DNA of 64,000 nucleotides from Peribacillus deserti (GTDB lineage: Bacteria; Bacillota; Bacilli; Bacillales; DSM-1321), in assembly GCF_002863585.1 (NCBI RefSeq), contig NZ_PGUY01000046.1:1-64000 (forward strand), in the 5' to 3' direction. Position 1 is the first letter of the stretch. Every line of letters starts with the position of its first letter. This document shows positions 60,893-64,000 of the stretch, piece after piece. The translations under genes and the position numbers were made by a program. The notes under the pieces are model-generated. The model was not told the DNA's origin, did no database searches, and worked only from the letters and a program-made list of their open reading frames with translations.

Positions 60893-61747
60893 TCAATTCA
60901 ATATTCTAAAAAAGGTATATTTAATTTTTGGCGTATAGGCTGTTGAATCTTCATATTTCCAATACCTCAGCCTGCTGTTTGTAGTGTGGGCATTGACCAA
61001 AGGCATGCCGTACGCATCTCTGCCAGTTACGATTGTATTATGATTATATCTGCCATCTCCTTCAAAATCATAGCAGATGATATCTCCAAAAGTGAGCTCA
61101 TCGGGCCTTGCTACTTGTTGTGTCCTCAGACCTTTTGAACTTTGAAGATACAGCTTTAAAGCATGTGCTACAGACCAGCTCCAGCTCCAGCTCTTCCCTG
61201 AATACCACCAGCCTCTGGACCGGTTAGGGCTTCCCGACATCGGGGCTCCGCCGGCTCTGAGACACTGTGATATAAAGCTTGTGCAGTCATCCTCAAATCT
61301 TCTATAAGCCGGATTAAATTCATTCCACCACCTTTCTGCATATTGTACGGCTTTTAGCCGATTGTATGTGTAAGGAATTCTTTCCTCAAAATCCTCTGAT
61401 CCTTCTTCAAACGTCTCCGCTCCATATCTGTAAGGCACCTCCATATCCTGAAGGATTCTTCCATTGTCTGCTACCGCCTGCCTGTGTTCAATTTCTTCCT
61501 CCATATAGATTAGGTCTTTTTGTTTGATTAAGTATTTAAAATGGATATCATACATGATTGAAGAATAGCCTTTATCTTCATTCGAGGATTTCACACTCGC
61601 CCGGGCTTTTACATTCACTATTTCTGCCGATCTTTCCTTCAGCGACGTTAATTTGTTTTCGATTTTTCTATCCTCGGCACGCAGGGCGGATTCAGACACA
61701 TATTTCTGCACCCGATCTTCCAAAAGCAGCTTCAGCTTTTCTCTCAT
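60893..61747 (-). CDS. yhbB: YhbB-like protein with a putative amidase domain
   Basis: The 284-residue protein has a charged helical N-terminal half. The C-terminal amidase_6 (NlpC/P60-like) domain has the nucleophile in RRFEDDCTSFISQCLRAGG and the histidine in DGRYNHNTIVTGRD. A SWSWSWSVAHAL stretch near residue 190 is typical. No signal peptide is seen, so it probably acts inside the cell or the forespore compartment. AGGAGGCCTTTT precedes the ATG at 61747; the frame is open to 61837 without a site. It lies between trmL and queG as in B. subtilis. Confidence 0.88.
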   Translation of the reverse strand: MREKLKLLLEDRVQKYVSESALRAEDRKIENKLTSLKERSAEIVNVKARASVKSSNEDKGYSSIMYDIHFKYLIKQKDLIYMEEEIEHRQAVADNGRILQDMEVPYRYGAETFEEGSEDFEERIPYTYNRLKAVQYAERWWNEFNPAYRRFEDDCTSFISQCLRAGGAPMSGSPNRSRGWWYSGKSWSWSWSVAHALKLYLQSSKGLRTQQVARPDELTFGDIICYDFEGDGRYNHNTIVTGRDAYGMPLVNAHTTNSRLRYWKYEDSTAYTPKIKYTFFRILN

Positions 61748-61817
61748 AAAAGGCCTCCTTTTTGCAGGTATGATTATCTTTATGTAGGAGGCAGGAGATA
61801 AATTATGCATGAGACAA

Positions 61818-61852
61818 AAAAGGCTGCCCGGATCCAATTCCCGGCAGCCTGT
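61818..61852 (-). terminator. Terminator of queG
   Basis: AGGCTGCCGGGAATT and GGATCCGGGCAGCCT-type arms, followed by TTTTTTG on the minus strand. Confidence 0.85.
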
Positions 61853-61864
61853 TAAATATAAGTC

Positions 61865-63004
61865 TTATTGATCGGCAGATAATAATTGCATTCCTTTTTC
61901 AATTTCTTCCAGAACTTCGGCATCTTGGTCCGTATTCTTCGCCTTATCCAGCGCCTGCCTGCTCCCAGGGCCTCCGATTTTTCCCAATGCCCAGGCGGCC
62001 GTACCTCTTATTACAGGACGTGGATCTTTTTCCAATACCTCGATTAGCTCAGGTATGGCAGACTCTTCCTTATAATGAGCAAGTGCAATAATAGCATTTC
62101 TCTGGAGCGGTTTTTTACCACGCCATGCCCCCGAAATTTTTCCGAATTTTTCCTTAAATTCTTTATTGCTCATCCGAAGCATCGGAGTCAGCAATGGCTT
62201 AGCTATCTCAGGGTCTGCCTCCATTTCAGGGTGGAAATGAAAGTTCTTCCCTTTATTTTCAGGACATACGGTCTGGCAGGTATCACATCCATAAATTCGG
62301 TTGCCTAATTTATTTCTGAATTCATCGGGCAGAAATCCTTTTGTTTGGGTTAGAAATGCAATGCATCTCTGGGCGTTCAACTGGCCGCCCTGGACCAATG
62401 CGCCCGTCGGACACACATCTATGCATTTGTTACAGCTGCCGCATCTATCCTCCATTGGAGCGTCTGATTCAAGGGGGAGATTAGTAATCATCTCGCCAAG
62501 ATAGACATAGGACCCAAACTCGGGAGTTATGATCGAACAGTTTTTACCGCTCCAGCCTATTCCTGCTCTTTGTGCAACAGCTCGGTCCACAAGTTCGCCC
62601 GTATCTACCATGGACCGGCACCGGGCGTTCGGGACCCTTCTATATATATACTCCTCTAGTTTCTGCAGGCGGTCCCTTAACACTGTGTGATAATCCTCGC
62701 CCCATGAGGCTCTGCAGAATATCCCCCGGCGTTCACCCCTTTTACTCAATGGGGCATTTTTAAGTTTTGAAGGATAAGCTAGAGCTATCGATATGATGGA
62801 ACGTGGTTTTTCCAGGATCAGGCCTGGATCTGTCCGCTTATTAATATCCGGTTCTTCGAAGCCTGATTGAAAGCCCAATTCCTGCTGTCTTATCAGTTTA
62901 TTCTTCATTTCATCGAACGTACTGGATGTGGTAAACCCGATCTTGTCGATTCCAATGGTTTTGCTATATGCGATAATATCTGATTTCAATTGATTGTAAT
63001 CCAT
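61865..63004 (-). CDS. queG: Epoxyqueuosine reductase
   Basis: The 379-residue cobalamin-dependent enzyme makes queuosine from epoxyqueuosine in tRNA. Two 4Fe-4S cluster motifs are complete: CGSCNKCIDVCPTGAL and CDTCQTVCPENKG (plus an earlier AQRCIAFLTQTKG). The catalytic region reads RSMVDTGELVDRAVAQRAGIGWSGKN. The C-terminal 70 residues are a HEAT-like repeat (PRPVIRGTAAWALGKIGG), as in the Bacillus form. GGGAGGCCTAATT precedes the ATG at 63004. Confidence 0.95.
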   Translation of the reverse strand: MDYNQLKSDIIAYSKTIGIDKIGFTTSSTFDEMKNKLIRQQELGFQSGFEEPDINKRTDPGLILEKPRSIISIALAYPSKLKNAPLSKRGERRGIFCRASWGEDYHTVLRDRLQKLEEYIYRRVPNARCRSMVDTGELVDRAVAQRAGIGWSGKNCSIITPEFGSYVYLGEMITNLPLESDAPMEDRCGSCNKCIDVCPTGALVQGGQLNAQRCIAFLTQTKGFLPDEFRNKLGNRIYGCDTCQTVCPENKGKNFHFHPEMEADPEIAKPLLTPMLRMSNKEFKEKFGKISGAWRGKKPLQRNAIIALAHYKEESAIPELIEVLEKDPRPVIRGTAAWALGKIGGPGSRQALDKAKNTDQDAEVLEEIEKGMQLLSADQ

Positions 63005-63111
63005 AATTAGGCCTCCCTTCATTTAAATTTTATATATTTTATTGCCATCTATTTTTTAATAAGAATGTTCGTTATGATACACTATTTTAAATAGCATGTG
63101 GAGGTTAAGCA

Positions 63112-63777
63112 ATGGAAATCACAATAGACTCTGTTTTAACGGAGAAAGCCCAAGGATTTAAAGTAGGATGCATTGACTATAAGGACATTACCGTCAGCGG
63201 TTCCCCGCAAATGATTAAAGGAAGGCTGCAGCTTTTTCAGGAATCCTTATATTTCGATATGCTGGATAAAGAACTGACCGCGTTTGAAGGAATTAAGGAA
63301 TGGAGGGAGGTTTTTAAAAAGGCTGGTACAGACCCTTCACGATACCGACATTCGGCAGAGGCGCTGTACCGCCGGGTAAAAAAGCAAAATTACTTGGTAC
63401 CCATCCATTCTGCTATTGATTTGAATAATTTTTTCTCACTGCAATATGCAATTCCATTAGGTATATATGATACCGACCAGCTCACAGGCCGCATCGAAAT
63501 CTCAATCGGGAGGGAAACTGATACATATAAAGGCCTGAATGGAAGAGAAAATGTCCTCAAAAATATGATTGTGGCCAAAGACCAAAAAGGGCCATTCGGT
63601 ACACCATTTGTAGATTCAGAAAGGACAAAGGTTACCGAGGAAACTGTAAACGCCCTGCATATCATTTATCTTCGGCCGTCTATGGAGACCGAAGAGGCCT
63701 ATAAACTGATGGATGCCGTCAGTAACATGTTCACACAGGTTCACGGTGGAGAGGCTGACTCAAAAATCATCAGCTAA
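63112..63777 (+). CDS. B3/B4 tRNA-binding-like domain protein
   Basis: The 221-residue protein is a stand-alone version of the B3/B4 domain of phenylalanyl-tRNA synthetase beta: EWREVFKKAGTDPSRYRHSAEALYRRVKKQNYLVPIHSAIDLNNFFSLQYAIPLGIYD, then GPFGTPFVDSERTKVTEETVNALHIIYLRP. Such proteins may edit mischarged tRNA or bind amino acids; none of the synthetase body is present. TGGAGGTTAAGC precedes the ATG. Divergent from queG. Confidence 0.88.
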   Translation: MEITIDSVLTEKAQGFKVGCIDYKDITVSGSPQMIKGRLQLFQESLYFDMLDKELTAFEGIKEWREVFKKAGTDPSRYRHSAEALYRRVKKQNYLVPIHSAIDLNNFFSLQYAIPLGIYDTDQLTGRIEISIGRETDTYKGLNGRENVLKNMIVAKDQKGPFGTPFVDSERTKVTEETVNALHIIYLRPSMETEEAYKLMDAVSNMFTQVHGGEADSKIIS

Positions 63778-63787
63778 AAAAGAAATT

Positions 63788-63829
63788 AAAAAACGCAATG
63801 CTTCGTTTTAAAGAGACGAAACACTGCGT
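63788..63829. terminator. Terminator between the B3/B4 gene and tRNA-Gly
   Basis: AACGCAATGCTTCGTTT and ACGAAACACTGCGTT pair imperfectly around AAAGAG. It can serve the tRNA transcript (minus) and the B3/B4 gene (plus). Confidence 0.6.
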
Positions 63830-63842
63830 TGTGACCTATGTA

Positions 63843-63916
63843 TGGAGCGGGTGATGAGAATCGAACTCACGACATCAGCTTGGAAGGCTGAGGTTTTACC
63901 ATTAAACTACACCCGC
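63843..63916 (-). tRNA. tRNA-Gly (anticodon TCC)
   Basis: The 74-nt cloverleaf on the minus strand starts GCGGGTGTAGTTTAATGG and ends CACCCGCTCCA with an encoded CCA. Acceptor arms GCGGGTG/CACCCGC pair fully. The anticodon loop is CTTCCAA (TCC), and the T loop is TTCGATTC. Confidence 0.97.
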
Positions 63917-64000
63917 ACGTTTTGTCGAAATTTGTAATATCAACTAACAAAAATTATTATATACCCAGATTACACTTTAATCAAGCCCTTTTTGTGATTT

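Overview
The window comes from a low-to-mid G+C Gram-positive endospore former of the family Bacillaceae. It has spoVR, prkA and yhbH, a gerA-type germinant receptor operon, a sporulation-type sensor kinase, TGTCGAA Spo0A-like boxes, and many genes recognisable as Bacillus subtilis counterparts (pgcA, yhcX, yhcU, yhcT, yhfK, ykaA-pit, adeR-ald, trmL, yhbB, queG). Species cannot be fixed from the sequence alone. There is no rRNA and no CRISPR array; one tRNA-Gly lies at the right end.

Region 1 (1 to about 17.5 kb) is an accessory, decaying zone. It holds small genes of mostly unknown role, two GNAT acetyltransferases, a TerD protein, a cold shock protein, a TauE/SafE permease, a lone tyrosine recombinase and an HxlR/MFS pair. 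Several genes are broken: a GlsB copy, a two-part gene at 1.9-2.7 kb, and frameshifted genes at 10.5 and 11.0 kb. There are IS110 and IS3 transposase tails. Almost every intergenic gap carries a short composite hairpin repeat (core AACTAACGCACCCGTTAGTT, often beside a GGCTGC..GCAGCC hairpin); I found no clear copy right of 15.2 kb. A 683-nt group II intron with its reverse transcriptase almost entirely deleted sits inside one copy, and removing it restores the repeat. A MITE-like element with terminal inverted repeats occurs at 2.8, 12.3 and 56.8 kb.

Region 2 (17.5-29 kb) is mostly conserved Bacillus core: spoVR, yhdB-like, pgcA, yhcX, a BdbC/thioredoxin pair, yhcU, yhcT, a GlsB protein next to a repeat-containing lipoprotein, wrbA-like, DinB and GNAT.

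Region 3 (29.5-36.8 kb) is the best candidate for an undescribed system. An ATP-grasp carboxylate-amine ligase overlaps a gene for an 868-residue protein, and a 603-residue paralogue follows. Both share a C-terminal module with an invariant NPTCQS cysteine, a downstream histidine and a YNPNNDSSQ motif, spaced like a Cys-His-Asn catalytic triad. Between the paralogues lie two unrelated tandem arrays, one of 21-bp units and one of 20-21-bp units, plus a small opposite-strand ORF with a good ribosome binding site.

Region 4 (36.8-48.6 kb): yhfK, a PAS histidine kinase, an ABC-F protein preceded by a transcription attenuator whose antiterminator pairing can be read from the sequence, an aldo/keto reductase, a manganese catalase, ykaA-pit behind Spo0A-like and PhoP-like boxes, and adeR-ald.

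Region 5 (48.6-64 kb) is spore and stress biology: a gerA/B/C operon, a 3-methyladenine glycosylase, yhbH, a polysaccharide deacetylase, prkA, a 29-residue membrane peptide, nfrA, trmL, yhbB, queG, a B3/B4-domain protein and tRNA-Gly(TCC). PrkA, YhbH and SpoVR, which form a functional set in many bacteria, are all present, with spoVR about 35 kb from the other two.
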